From Stenotrophomonas maltophilia (GTDB taxonomy: Bacteria; Pseudomonadota; Gammaproteobacteria; Xanthomonadales; Xanthomonadaceae): a stretch of DNA of 64,000 nucleotides. The position numbers and the translations under genes were made by a program. Numbering within the stretch: position 1 is the first letter of the stretch; every line of letters begins with the position of its first letter. The stretch lies in assembly GCF_025642255.1 (NCBI RefSeq), contig NZ_CP106759.1, forward strand, positions 1,391,501 to 1,455,500, in the 5' to 3' direction. Under the pieces are notes generated by a model, which searched no databases, was not told the DNA's origin, and saw nothing but the letters and a program-made list of their open reading frames with translations. Positions 55,867-64,000 of the stretch are shown piece by piece.

Positions 55867-57163
55867 CGGCCTGCTCGTCCGACAGCGTGCGCAGCAGCAG
55901 CTTGTCCACACGTGCACCGTCCAGGTCGACGATCTCGAAGCGCCAGCCGGCCCAGTCGAAGTACTCGCCCGCGTGCGGGATGCGGCCGAAGTAGTGGATG
56001 CACATGCCGGCTAGGGTGTAGTAGTCGCCCTCTTCGGCGTCGGGAAGCTCGTTGCTGCCGATCAGCTCGCGGAGGTCGTCCACCGGCAGCGAGCCGTCCA
56101 CCAGCAGCGAGCCGTCCTCACGGGTCACCACCAGTGCGTCCTCGTCGGCATTCTCCACCGCCTGCAGGCGGCCGACCACTGCGCCCATCAGGTCGCTGAT
56201 GGTGACCAGTCCCTGGATCTCGCCGTATTCGTCGACGACCAGCGCCATCGACTGCTGTTCTTCCCGGAAGATCTCCAGCAGCTTCATCGCATGGGTGGAC
56301 TCGGAAACGTACAACGGCTCGCGCAGGGTCTGGAACAGCGCGTTGTCGCCGCGTGCCATGCGGGTCGCCAGCGATTTCAGTTCAAGCACACCAACCACAT
56401 CCATGTCGTTGTCGCGATAGACCGGATAGCGCGAGAACTCATGCTCGGCCATGATTTCCAGGTTGCGGTCCAGGCCGGCCTGCGTGTCCAGCCAGGCGAT
56501 CCGGTTGCGCGGCGTCATCAGGCTGTCGGCGGTGCGATCGCCCAGCCGCATCACGCGGTTCATCATGTCGCGCTCATGGGTGTCGATCACACCTGCCTCG
56601 TGGCTTTCGGCCACCAGCATGCGGATCTCCTCTTCGGTCACCGAGGCGGCTTCGTCCTTGCCCAGGCCAAGTGCCTTCAGCACCAGCTGGGTCGTCCTGG
56701 ACAGCAGCCAGACGAAGGGCAGGGCCAGTTTGGCCAGCCAGCTCATCGGCATGGCCACCAGGCTGGCAATGGCCTCGGAGCGGGTCAGGGCCAGCCGCTT
56801 GGGCACCAGCTCACCAAAGATCAGGGTCACGAAGGTGATGAGGGTCACGGCCAGCGTGGTGCCGACCTGGGAGGCGTAGGCGAAGCCGGGCATCAGGCCC
56901 TGCAGCCAGCCGGCAATGGCGTCGCCGATGGCGTCGCCGCCCAGGTAGCCGGTCAGCACGCCGATGACGGTGATGCCGATCTGGACCGTGGACAGGAAGC
57001 TCTCGGGCTTTTCGGACAGCTCCAGGGCCTTGGCGGCGCGCTTGGAGCTGCCGGCCATCTGCTTGAGACGGCTCTTGCGCGAGGTCATGACCGACATCTC
57101 GGACATGGCGAAGAAGCCGTTCAACAGAACCAGCGCGAAGACAATCAGGATCATTTCAAACAC
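55850..57163 (-). CDS. CNNM/HlyC-CorC family transporter
   Basis: A 437-residue protein with three parts. A DUF21 membrane domain comes first (LIVFALVLLNGFFAMSEMSV; VGTTLAVTLITFVTLIFGEL with VPKRLAL). A CBS pair follows (SLMTPRNRIAWLD, FSRYPVYRD; MALVVDEYGEIQGLVTISDL). The C-terminal CorC_HlyC domain is YTLAGMCIHYFGRIP. Linked with magnesium or cobalt efflux in relatives. Its end overlaps exoD. Confidence 0.94.
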   Translation of the reverse strand: MFEMILIVFALVLLNGFFAMSEMSVMTSRKSRLKQMAGSSKRAAKALELSEKPESFLSTVQIGITVIGVLTGYLGGDAIGDAIAGWLQGLMPGFAYASQVGTTLAVTLITFVTLIFGELVPKRLALTRSEAIASLVAMPMSWLAKLALPFVWLLSRTTQLVLKALGLGKDEAASVTEEEIRMLVAESHEAGVIDTHERDMMNRVMRLGDRTADSLMTPRNRIAWLDTQAGLDRNLEIMAEHEFSRYPVYRDNDMDVVGVLELKSLATRMARGDNALFQTLREPLYVSESTHAMKLLEIFREEQQSMALVVDEYGEIQGLVTISDLMGAVVGRLQAVENADEDALVVTREDGSLLVDGSLPVDDLRELIGSNELPDAEEGDYYTLAGMCIHYFGRIPHAGEYFDWAGWRFEIVDLDGARVDKLLLRTLSDEQADELTA

Positions 57164-57446
57164 GGGCGTCGTCCCCGGTTGGTGGCAGGGAGGGCGGGTG
57201 CTTGCGATGGCGGCAGGCGCTCAGGAGCGAAGTCCGGCGCGGCGCTGGGGGATAAGGGTCGTCGTCCATAAGGTGCGCCCGAGGGCGCGTTGGCATCTTA
57301 GCAAAGGGCCGTGGCAAGGTGGCAACTGCCTGTTCAGGTTGGCGGGTTCCACCCCCGGAAAGGGGGCGGGGATACCCGAGATGGTCATCTAGCCGTCATA
57401 ATTCCGTCCGGTGCCGTCCTTCCCGCGACGGCTGACAGGTTTCTCA

Positions 57447-58073
57447 ATGTTCTCTCTGCAGACCATTTTCGGTTCCGGCAAACAGTTCTACACCCTGCTC
57501 GATGAGGCTGCCGTCGCGGCCTCCGACGCCGCCAAGGCGCTGCATTCCATGCTGCGCGAGGCCGACCGCCAGCCCGCGCTGGACGCCTTCAAGCTGGCCC
57601 GCCTGCGCGAGCGCGCGGCGTCGGACAAGATCAGCCAGGCGCTGGTGGACAGCTTCATGACGCCGATCGAGCGTGAAGACATCGAAGCGCTGGGGTCGGC
57701 GCTGTACAAGATCCCCAAGCAGATCGAGAAGTTCGCCGATCGCTATTCGCTGGCCACGACCCACCTGGAGCACATCGACTTCGCGCCGCGCGCGGCGATG
57801 CTGGAGCAGGCCGCCGGCGTGGTGGTGGAGATGGTGGCCGACCTGCGCCACATGAACCTGGACCGGATGACCGCGCTCAACGAGAAGCTGCGCTCGCTGG
57901 AGAACGAGGCCGACCGGCTGATGCTGGAGCTGTACCGTGACATCTATTCCGGGCGCCTGGACAACCTGCAGATGTTCCTGCTCAAGGAATTCTTCGAGAT
58001 CCTGGAAAAAGCCATCGACCGTTGCCGCGAGGCCGGCGTGGTGGCGTACCAGATCGTGCTGAAGAACAGCTGA
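57447..58073 (+). CDS. DUF47/PhoU-like regulator of the Pit transporter
   Basis: A 208-residue helical protein of the TIGR00153 group, with PIEREDIEALGSALYKIPKQ and LENEADRLMLELYRDIYSG (acidic metal-binding helices like PhoU) and FFEILEKAIDRCREAGVVAY. It precedes the PiT gene by 13 nt. Partners of this kind modulate low-affinity phosphate uptake. Confidence 0.93.
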   Translation: MFSLQTIFGSGKQFYTLLDEAAVAASDAAKALHSMLREADRQPALDAFKLARLRERAASDKISQALVDSFMTPIEREDIEALGSALYKIPKQIEKFADRYSLATTHLEHIDFAPRAAMLEQAAGVVVEMVADLRHMNLDRMTALNEKLRSLENEADRLMLELYRDIYSGRLDNLQMFLLKEFFEILEKAIDRCREAGVVAYQIVLKNS

Positions 58074-58086
58074 CGGACGCCGCCGC

Positions 58087-59208
58087 ATGTTGACCCTCGT
58101 CCTGGTGGTGATCCTGGCTGCGCTCGTCTTCGAGTTCATCAACGGCTTCCACGACACCGCCAACTCCATCGCCACCGTGGTGGCGACCAAGGTGCTCTCG
58201 CCCGGCTGGGCGGTGATGCTCGCCGCCTTCATGAACCTGATCGGTGCCCTGACCGGTACGGCGGTGGCGCTGACCATCGCGTCGGGCCTGCTCAACACCA
58301 ACGTGGTCGATGTCACCCCGCAGGTGATCCTGTGCGCCCTGCTGGGCGGCATCATCTGGAACCTGATCACCTGGTGGAAGGGGCTGCCGTCCTCGTCCTC
58401 GCACGCCCTGATCGGTGGCCTGTGCGGCGCCGGCCTGGCGGCCGCCCACAACAACTGGGATGCGCTGATCTGGTCCGAGCGGCTCGGCAGCTGGGCGCAG
58501 AACAAGGGCCTGCTGTGGAAGGTGTTCGTGCCGATGATCACCTCGCCGATTGCCGGCTTCCTGCTGGGCATCGTGGTGATGGTGCTGCTGTGGGGCCTGA
58601 TTGCGGGTCTGGCCAGGATCGGTGGTGCGATCGGCCGCCTGGCCCGTCCGCGCTGGGTCAATGCCTTCTTCGGCAAGGCGCAGATCGTCTCGGCCGCCTA
58701 CATGGGCTTCGCACACGGGCACAACGACGCACAGAAGACCATGGGCATCATCGCCATGACCCTGATCGGTGCCGAAGCCACCGGTGCACTGGACAACCTG
58801 CCGTCCTGGCTGGCCTTCATGCACCCGGATGCGCAGGCCGGTGACGGCATCGCGATGTGGATCGTGCTGACCTGTGCGGTGGTGATGGCCGCCGGTACGG
58901 CTTCGGGTGGCTGGAAGATCATCAAGACGCTGGGCCACAAGATGGTCAAGCTGCATCCGATCCACGGCTTCGCGGCGGAGACCAGCTCGGCCACCATCCT
59001 GACCCTGGCCGCCCATTTCGGCATGCCGGTCTCGACCACGCACAGCATCTCCACCGCGATCATGGGCGTGGGCTTTGCCAAGAATCCGCGTTCGCTGAAG
59101 TTCGGCGTGATCGAGCGCATCGTCTGGGCCTGGATCCTGACCATCCCGGCGGCAGGCGGCTGTGCGTACCTGATCCTGAAGCTGTTCGAGCTGTTCGGCT
59201 GGACCTGA
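58087..59208 (+). CDS. pit: Inorganic phosphate transporter, PiT family
   Basis: A 373-residue membrane transporter that takes up metal-phosphate. The repeat signatures are EFINGFHDTANSIATVVATK in the first half and MGFAHGHNDAQKTMGIIAMT in the second; FGMPVSTTHSISTAIMGVG is also conserved. Downstream of its DUF47 partner and ahead of a cluster of palindromes. Confidence 0.96.
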   Translation: MLTLVLVVILAALVFEFINGFHDTANSIATVVATKVLSPGWAVMLAAFMNLIGALTGTAVALTIASGLLNTNVVDVTPQVILCALLGGIIWNLITWWKGLPSSSSHALIGGLCGAGLAAAHNNWDALIWSERLGSWAQNKGLLWKVFVPMITSPIAGFLLGIVVMVLLWGLIAGLARIGGAIGRLARPRWVNAFFGKAQIVSAAYMGFAHGHNDAQKTMGIIAMTLIGAEATGALDNLPSWLAFMHPDAQAGDGIAMWIVLTCAVVMAAGTASGGWKIIKTLGHKMVKLHPIHGFAAETSSATILTLAAHFGMPVSTTHSISTAIMGVGFAKNPRSLKFGVIERIVWAWILTIPAAGGCAYLILKLFELFGWT

Positions 59209-59221
59209 TGCCAGCAACCCT

Positions 59222-59261
59222 GGGGTCAGAGCCCTTTCCCTGCAGATAGGGATCTGACCCC
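59222..59261. repeat. GGGGTCAGA palindromic repeat
   Basis: GGGGTCAGA (59222-59230) pairs with TCTGACCCC (59253-59261), with an inner CCC/GGG pairing. A half-copy of the same motif, GGGGTCAGA, overlaps the parE stop at 61783-61791. Looks like a family of Stenotrophomonas intergenic palindromes. Confidence 0.6.
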
Positions 59262-59265
59262 GGAA

Positions 59266-59303
59266 ATGAAAAAGCCCGCCGGATTCCGGCGGGCTTTTTT
59301 CAT
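59266..59303. terminator. Bidirectional terminator between pit and the S10 peptidase
   Basis: A near-perfect palindrome: AAAAAGCCCGCCGG, ATT loop, CCGGCGGGCTTTTTT. Runs of A and T on either side let it end transcripts from both convergent genes. Confidence 0.9.
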
Positions 59304-59329
59304 GGGCAGATCGTTTTTCCGTATCCAGC

Positions 59330-59349
59330 GTGTCGACCAAGGTCGACAC
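59330..59349. repeat. GTGTCGACC palindrome
   Basis: A perfect 9-bp inverted repeat GTGTCGACC/GGTCGACAC with an AA loop, 26 nt past the bidirectional terminator. Similar hairpins followed by CCACCAA are frequent in Stenotrophomonas; no second copy was seen here. Confidence 0.6.
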
Positions 59350-59449
59350 CCACCAACAGCAGCAGGAACCTCGCCAGCCCACGGAAACCCGGCTTTTGCC
59401 GTTGCTGTTGCCGTCAGCGGGCGCCGGGCCGCAGGCGCGGCCGAACCCC

Positions 59450-60946
59450 TCAGTTGCGCTGGAACAGTGCCTGCACATCCTTGCGGAATGCCGCCTGGCT
59501 GTCGGCACGGCTGTAGAACATGTGCCCGCCCGGGTAGCTGCGCACCTGCACGCGGTCCGGGTTGCTGCCCATCGCCGGCATCTGGTCCACGGTCAGGATC
59601 GAGCCCATGAACGGGCATGACAGGTCATTCCAGCCGTGCGCGATCAGCACCTGCAGATTCGGATCGATCGCCACCGCCTGGCGCAGCTGGGTCACCGCAC
59701 CCTGGCGCAGGTCGCCGTTGCGGTCCCACAGCCGGTTCACCTCGTAGTTCAATGCCTGGTAGCGCGCATCGACCTTCCAGCCCACCACGCGGGTGACGAA
59801 GTCGACCATCGCGGTGGTGGTTGGCGCGATGATGCTGTCGAGCAGGGGATCGTTGGCGCGCTGTTCCGGATCGTTCGGGAACGGATCAAACGCCGTCACG
59901 TTCGAGTCGTAGCGGCTGCCCAGCGTGCCCTTGTCGCGGAACACTTCGCGCAGATAGGCCTGGGTTTCCAGGCGGCCGCCGGCACGACGCACGAACTGCG
60001 GGTCCAGCCCGGTCAGCTCGGTGACCCGGCGCAGCATCGCCTCGGTGGCCTGCGGATCGCTGCGGCCCTTCATCAGGGCGGTGGCGTAATCGCCGCGGGT
60101 GTACTCGATCACCTCACGCATCGCCGCGTCGGTCAGGCGGCCCTGGCGCTCCAGGTGCGCCGCTGCTATCGACGGCAGCGTCTGCATCCACGCCATCGGC
60201 GAGACGTCGGCGTTGTCTTCCAGGGTCGGGCTCAGGTACGGCGAGACCAGCACCAGGCCGTTCATCGCAACGCCCAGCCGCGTCTGCAGGTAGTGGGTGA
60301 TGCGTGGGCCGCGGTAGCCACCGTAGCTCTCACCGGTGAGATACTTGCGCGACGCCATGCGCTGGTTGCGCAGCAACCAGTCGTAGATCGATCGCGACAG
60401 GTACTCGATGTCGGCACTGGGGTTGTACAGTGCCTTCTTGGCTTCGTCATCGCCGATGCGGGCACGGCTGAAGCCGGTGCCGACCGGGTCGATGAAGACC
60501 AGGTCGGTGAAGTCCAGCCACGTTCCCGGATTGTCATGCAGCGTGGCCGGCGCCGACGCGCTGTCGCCCTCCGAGCCGAAGGTCACGACCTTCGGGCCGA
60601 TGGCGCCCAGATTGAGATACACCGAGGACGCGCCGGGCCCGCCGTTGAGCGCGAAGGTCACCGGCCGGTCCTTGCCGGGCATCGTGTAGGCGGTGAACAC
60701 CACATCGGCGATCACCTTGCCCTTCTCGTCACGTACCGGCAGGGTCCCCACGGTGGCGGTGTAGTCGAGCGTGCGGCCCGCCAGGCGGATGCTCTGGCGG
60801 GTGGAGGCGTCGGCCGGCAGCGCAGGTGCTTCGGTCTTGTCGTCCCTGGCGTCGGGCTTGGATTCGGCGGCGGGCGCGGCCAGCACGCTGGCAGGAGCAA
60901 TGAGCAGGCCGACGCAGAGCGCGGCAGTGTGCAGCAGGGACTTCAT
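59450..60946 (-). CDS. Exported S10-family serine carboxypeptidase
   Basis: A 498-residue secreted peptidase. The signal peptide is in LLHTAALCVGLLIAPASVLA. Catalytic elements are: oxyanion/substrate region FALNGGPGASSVYLNLGAIG, FIDPVGTGFSR, nucleophile GESYGGYRGPR (Ser near 205) and the His in YPGGHMFYSR (near 473). Removes C-terminal residues in the periplasm or outside. Start at ATG 60946 gives a proper signal peptide. Confidence 0.93.
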   Translation of the reverse strand: MKSLLHTAALCVGLLIAPASVLAAPAAESKPDARDDKTEAPALPADASTRQSIRLAGRTLDYTATVGTLPVRDEKGKVIADVVFTAYTMPGKDRPVTFALNGGPGASSVYLNLGAIGPKVVTFGSEGDSASAPATLHDNPGTWLDFTDLVFIDPVGTGFSRARIGDDEAKKALYNPSADIEYLSRSIYDWLLRNQRMASRKYLTGESYGGYRGPRITHYLQTRLGVAMNGLVLVSPYLSPTLEDNADVSPMAWMQTLPSIAAAHLERQGRLTDAAMREVIEYTRGDYATALMKGRSDPQATEAMLRRVTELTGLDPQFVRRAGGRLETQAYLREVFRDKGTLGSRYDSNVTAFDPFPNDPEQRANDPLLDSIIAPTTTAMVDFVTRVVGWKVDARYQALNYEVNRLWDRNGDLRQGAVTQLRQAVAIDPNLQVLIAHGWNDLSCPFMGSILTVDQMPAMGSNPDRVQVRSYPGGHMFYSRADSQAAFRKDVQALFQRN

Positions 60947-61056
60947 GGCACCGGATCGGCAGCGGAAGGGGGTTTCGATGCTAGGCCTCCAGGGTGCCGC
61001 GCCGTATGTGTCCAAAGCCATGGCCGGGCGTTGTCGTCGGTTGCGGCCAGATTGGG

Positions 61057-61635
61057 TCAAGTGGGCAGGGCGCTCGCGGCTTCGTCATCGGCCAGCAGCC
61101 CGTACACAGCCGAGTCCGCCAACTCGCCCTGGATGCGCCAGCGTTGGCGCAGGAGGCCCTCACGATGGAAGCCGAGGCGTTCAAGCACGTGCGCGGAGGC
61201 CGCATTGCGCGGATCGATCTCGGCTTCGACGCGATGCAGGCGCAGCGTCCGGAACAGGTAGGCCAGCACCTGCTGCAACGCCTCATGCATGTAGCCCCGG
61301 CCCTGGACCTCAGGTGCCAGCAGATAGCCGATCTCGGCACGCGCAGCATCGCGATCGACGGCAAACACCACGCAGATGCCCAGCAACGGCCCTTCCAGCG
61401 ATTCGCGCACGGCCAGCTTGAGCTGGGTGCCGATGGCGTGTGCGGCGAGGTCGTCGTCGATCTGTTCGCGGGCTTCGCCCGGCCGTTTCCAGGCAGGATG
61501 GTTCCACCAGCGCATGACCGCCGGGTTGGATTGCAGCGTGAACAACGCAGCAGCGTCATCACGACGGATCGGGCTCAGGACCAGCCGCGTGCTGTGCAGC
61601 GGCAGGCCGGGGAACAGCAGCGAGTGGCTGGGCAA
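61057..61635 (-). CDS. GNAT family acetyltransferase (RimJ/RimL-like)
   Basis: A 192-residue acetyltransferase. The family start LPLHSTRLVLSPIRRDDAAA leads to IGYLLAPEVQGRGYMHEALQ (acetyl-CoA loop QGRGYM) and NAASAHVLERLGFHREGLLR. Start is uncertain: TTG 61635 gives a normal N-terminus, while ATG 61737 would add 34 residues that do not look like the fold. RimJ-type relatives acetylate protein N-termini. Confidence 0.88.
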   Translation of the reverse strand: MPSHSLLFPGLPLHSTRLVLSPIRRDDAAALFTLQSNPAVMRWWNHPAWKRPGEAREQIDDDLAAHAIGTQLKLAVRESLEGPLLGICVVFAVDRDAARAEIGYLLAPEVQGRGYMHEALQQVLAYLFRTLRLHRVEAEIDPRNAASAHVLERLGFHREGLLRQRWRIQGELADSAVYGLLADDEAASALPT

Positions 61636-61746
61636 TGCGGTGGTCCACGCGGATGAGCGCGCATTATGGACCCGCAGGGTTTGCCGATGGGGGTGTAATG
61701 CCCCGGTGGGCGGCCTGAACCGGTACTGCCAGGCCATGCAGCCAGA

Positions 61747-61769
61747 GCCGTTTCCCGACAGGAAACGGC
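61747..61769 (-). terminator. Hairpin after parE
   Basis: GCCGTTTCC (61747-61755) and GGAAACGGC (61761-61769) form a 9-bp stem with a CGACA loop, 18 nt past the parE stop. No strong U-tract. Confidence 0.55.
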
Positions 61770-61786
61770 CCCGGCCCGCGCTGGGG

Positions 61787-63676
61787 TCAGACTTCCAGCG
61801 ACGCCAGATCGCCCTTGGTCTCCAGCCAGCCCTTGCGGTCAGACGCCCGCTTCTTGGCCAGCAGCATGTCCATCAGCGAACGGGTCTGCTCGCGATCGTC
61901 CACGGTCAGCTGCACCAGGCGACGGGTGTCCGGGTGGATGGTGGACTCACGCAGCTGCGACGGGTTCATTTCGCCCAGGCCCTTGAACCGGGTCACGTTG
62001 ACCGCGCCCTTGATCTTCTCGCGCTCGATCTTGTCCAGCATGGAGCGCTTTTCTTCCTCGTCCAGCGCGTAGAAGACCTGCTTGCCCACGTCGATGCGGA
62101 ACAGCGGCGGCATTGCCACGAACACGTGGCCGGCGTCGACCAGCGCCGGGAAGTGCTTCAGGAACAGCGCCGTCAACAGGGTGGCGATGTGCAGGCCGTC
62201 CGAGTCGGCGTCGGCCAGGATCACCACCTTGCCGTAGCGCAGGCCGCTGATGTCATCCTTGCCCGGATCGCAGCCGATGGCGATGGCCAGGTTGTGCACT
62301 TCTTCCGAGGCCAGCACGCTGTTGGAGGAGACTTCCCAGGTGTTCAGGATCTTGCCGCGCAGCGGCATGATCGCCTGGAAATCCTTGTCGCGTGCCTGCT
62401 TGGCGCTGCCGCCTGCCGAATCACCTTCCACCAGGAACAGTTCGGTACGCGACAGGTCCTGGCTGATGCAGTCGGCCAGCTTGCCCGGCAGGGCAGGGCC
62501 CTGGGTGACCTTCTTGCGGACCACCAGCTTTTCGGTCTTCAGGCGTGCGCTGGCGCGCTCGATGGCGATCTGCGCGATCTTCTCGCCCAGTTCCACGTTC
62601 TGGTTCAGCAGCAGGCTGAATGCATCGTGCGCGGCACCTTCCACGAAACCGGCGGCCTGCCGCGAGGACAGGCGTTCCTTGGTCTGCCCGCTGAACTGCG
62701 GATCGGTCATTTTCAGCGACAGCACGAACGACACGCGGTCCCACACGTCTTCCGGCGCCAGCTTCACGCCACGCGGCAGCAGGTTGCGGAAGTCGCAGAA
62801 CTCGCGAAGCGCCTCGGTCAGGCCGGTGCGCAGGCCGTTGACGTGGGTACCGTGCTGGGCAGTCGGGATCAGGTTGACGTAGCTTTCCTGGACCAGCTCG
62901 CCTTCCGGCAGCCAGGCCACGGCCCAGTCCACCACTTCGGTGTCCTTCTTCAGGTTGCCGACGAACAGGTCGGCCGGCAGCATTTCGCGCTCGCCCAGCT
63001 CCAGCTTCAGGTAGTCGCGCAGGCCGTCCTCGTAGTACCAGGTGTCGACTTCGCCGGTGGCTTCGTCGGTCAGCTTCACGGTCAGGCCCGGGCACAACAC
63101 CGCTTTGGCGCGCAGCAGATGCTTGAGCGCGCGCACCGCGAACTTCGGCGTATCGAAGTACTTCGGGTCGGGCCAGAAGCGCACGCGGGTGCCCGTGTTC
63201 TTCTTGCCGACCGTGCCCACCACTTCCAGCGGCGTGGCGCGGTCACCGTTACGGAAGGTGATGCGGTGTTCGGCACCTTCACGCTTGATGTGCACCTCCA
63301 CCAGGGTCGACAGCGCGTTGACCACGCTGACGCCGACGCCGTGCAGGCCGCCGGAGAAGGTGTAGTTGTTGTTGCTGAACTTGCCGCCCGCGTGCAGGCG
63401 GGTCAGGATCAGCTCGACACCCGGGATCTTCTCTTCCGGATGGATGTCCACCGGCATGCCACGGCCGTCATCGCTGACCTCCACGCTGCCGTCCTTGTAC
63501 AGGGTGATCTCGATCGAGCGGGCGTGGCCGGCGAGGGCCTCGTCCACCGAGTTGTCGATCACTTCCTGCGCCAGGTGGTTGGGGCGCGCGGTGTCGGTAT
63601 ACATGCCGGGACGGCGCTTGACCGGGTCAAGGCCGGACAGGACTTCAATATCGGCGGCGTTATAGCGGGCGTTCAT
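61787..63676 (-). CDS. parE: DNA topoisomerase IV subunit B
   Basis: A 629-residue ATPase subunit, the length of E. coli ParE and shorter than most GyrB. The GHKL ATPase has RRPGMYTDTARPNHLAQEVI, VDEALAGHA, DDGRGMPVD and GGLHGVGVSVVNALS. The TOPRIM part has LVEGDSAGGSAKQARD and ILADADSDGLHIATLL. Start MNARYNAADIEVLSGLDPVK fits ParE. Decatenates daughter chromosomes with ParC. Confidence 0.97.
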   Translation of the reverse strand: MNARYNAADIEVLSGLDPVKRRPGMYTDTARPNHLAQEVIDNSVDEALAGHARSIEITLYKDGSVEVSDDGRGMPVDIHPEEKIPGVELILTRLHAGGKFSNNNYTFSGGLHGVGVSVVNALSTLVEVHIKREGAEHRITFRNGDRATPLEVVGTVGKKNTGTRVRFWPDPKYFDTPKFAVRALKHLLRAKAVLCPGLTVKLTDEATGEVDTWYYEDGLRDYLKLELGEREMLPADLFVGNLKKDTEVVDWAVAWLPEGELVQESYVNLIPTAQHGTHVNGLRTGLTEALREFCDFRNLLPRGVKLAPEDVWDRVSFVLSLKMTDPQFSGQTKERLSSRQAAGFVEGAAHDAFSLLLNQNVELGEKIAQIAIERASARLKTEKLVVRKKVTQGPALPGKLADCISQDLSRTELFLVEGDSAGGSAKQARDKDFQAIMPLRGKILNTWEVSSNSVLASEEVHNLAIAIGCDPGKDDISGLRYGKVVILADADSDGLHIATLLTALFLKHFPALVDAGHVFVAMPPLFRIDVGKQVFYALDEEEKRSMLDKIEREKIKGAVNVTRFKGLGEMNPSQLRESTIHPDTRRLVQLTVDDREQTRSLMDMLLAKKRASDRKGWLETKGDLASLEV

Positions 63677-63836
63677 CTATGTTCTAAAGCGCGGAGCGAC
63701 GCGCAAGTGTGCGGTCTGGGCGGCGAATTTGCACGCCTGCGGTTCAGCCTCGCCACCGGGGAGGGGGTAAAATGGCAGCCGCTGGAATCCGGACGCCAGC
63801 GTCCCCATGTCCCAGCCATACCGCGAGGAGGACTCC

Positions 63837-64000
63837 ATGAAGAAGTTGCTGACCATTGCGATCCTGGCCGCTGCCGCCGTTGCGGTGCCGCTGGTGATGG
63901 CGCAGAACGCCGGCCAGCCGGCCCCGCAGCAGGGTGACCAGGCCGACAAGGCACAGGCCGAAGCCGACGCCAAGGCCAAGCGCCGCGCGCAGGCCAATGC
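63837..64000 (+). CDS. Exported Ala/Gln-rich protein, truncated by window end
   Basis: Only the first 54 codons are in the window. GAGGAGGA (63825-63832) precedes ATG 63837. The peptide MKKLLTIAILAAAAVAVPLV plus MAQ is a signal peptide, followed by a polar, low-complexity start (QAEADAKAKRRAQANA) of a periplasmic or lipid-free exported protein. No family can be named from this portion. Divergent from parE. Confidence 0.75.
   Translation, partial: MKKLLTIAILAAAAVAVPLVMAQNAGQPAPQQGDQADKAQAEADAKAKRRAQAN

Noticed and set aside
61376..63937. 853-codon plus-strand frame covering parE
   Set aside because: Antisense shadow of parE, which has complete ATPase and TOPRIM motifs; the frame also crosses the parE promoter region.

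Overview
The window reads as chromosomal DNA of a high-GC gammaproteobacterium of the Xanthomonadaceae, most likely Stenotrophomonas. This rests on protein flavour (Oar-like TonB-dependent receptor, minor pilin cluster with PilY1, the msbA-lpxK-kdsB block), the tRNA sequences, and intergenic palindromes of the kind common in Stenotrophomonas (GTAG-type element near 50.5 kb, a GTGTCGACC palindrome and a GGGGTCAGA palindrome near 59.3 kb). There is no rRNA operon, insertion sequence, CRISPR array or complete prophage.

Layout. 0-6.7 kb: 5'-truncated view of a superoxide dismutase (minus), monothiol glutaredoxin overlapping an SDR with a degenerate active site, a 1077-aa Oar-type receptor, a candidate sRNA interval, and ppnN. 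6.9-14.6 kb: a tightly overlapping minor-pilin operon (FimT/U-like, pilV, pilW, pilX, pilY1, pilE-like). 14.65-18 kb: tRNA-Asn, a stand-alone FimT-like pseudopilin, uvrB and two identical tRNA-Val genes. 18-22 kb: small proteins, a MipA/OmpV porin-like protein divergent from a two-component system. 22-33.5 kb: a long colinear block comEC-exbB-exbD-msbA-lpxK-kdsB-PTP-NHL protein-uvrC-pgsA, many with 4-nt overlaps, joining envelope lipid A/KDO synthesis and export with DNA uptake and repair.

33.5-37.9 kb: a tRNA cluster (four identical tRNA-Gly(GCC), one tRNA-Cys) interrupted by one large unrecognised gene of 1106 codons. That gene is bracketed by near-perfect direct repeats of about 122 bp, each made of the tRNA-Gly leader, the tRNA and a few 3' bases. 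This is the most unusual locus of the window. 38-42.8 kb: accessory-looking stretch with a hydrolase broken by an in-frame TGA, an AraC regulator, crcB under a fluoride riboswitch, a divergent CI/Cro-like regulator pair, and a lower-GC interval with a palindrome sitting inside a promoter.

42.8-46.2 kb: a microaerobic group (short ccoG-like ferredoxin, a small membrane protein, group III truncated haemoglobin, hemN) with two FNR/Anr-type boxes. 46.2-64 kb: tRNA-Leu, BLUF photoreceptor, an orphan nucleotide-sugar dehydrogenase, glutamate-synthase-like FMN protein, a flavoprotein/FKBP pair, trhO, LLM oxidoreductase, stress-type flavin/PLP-oxidase-fold protein, ExoD and CNNM transporter, DUF47-PiT phosphate pair, S10 peptidase, GNAT, parE, and the start of a secreted protein that runs off the end. 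All assignments come from reading translated sequence by eye; no database search was run.
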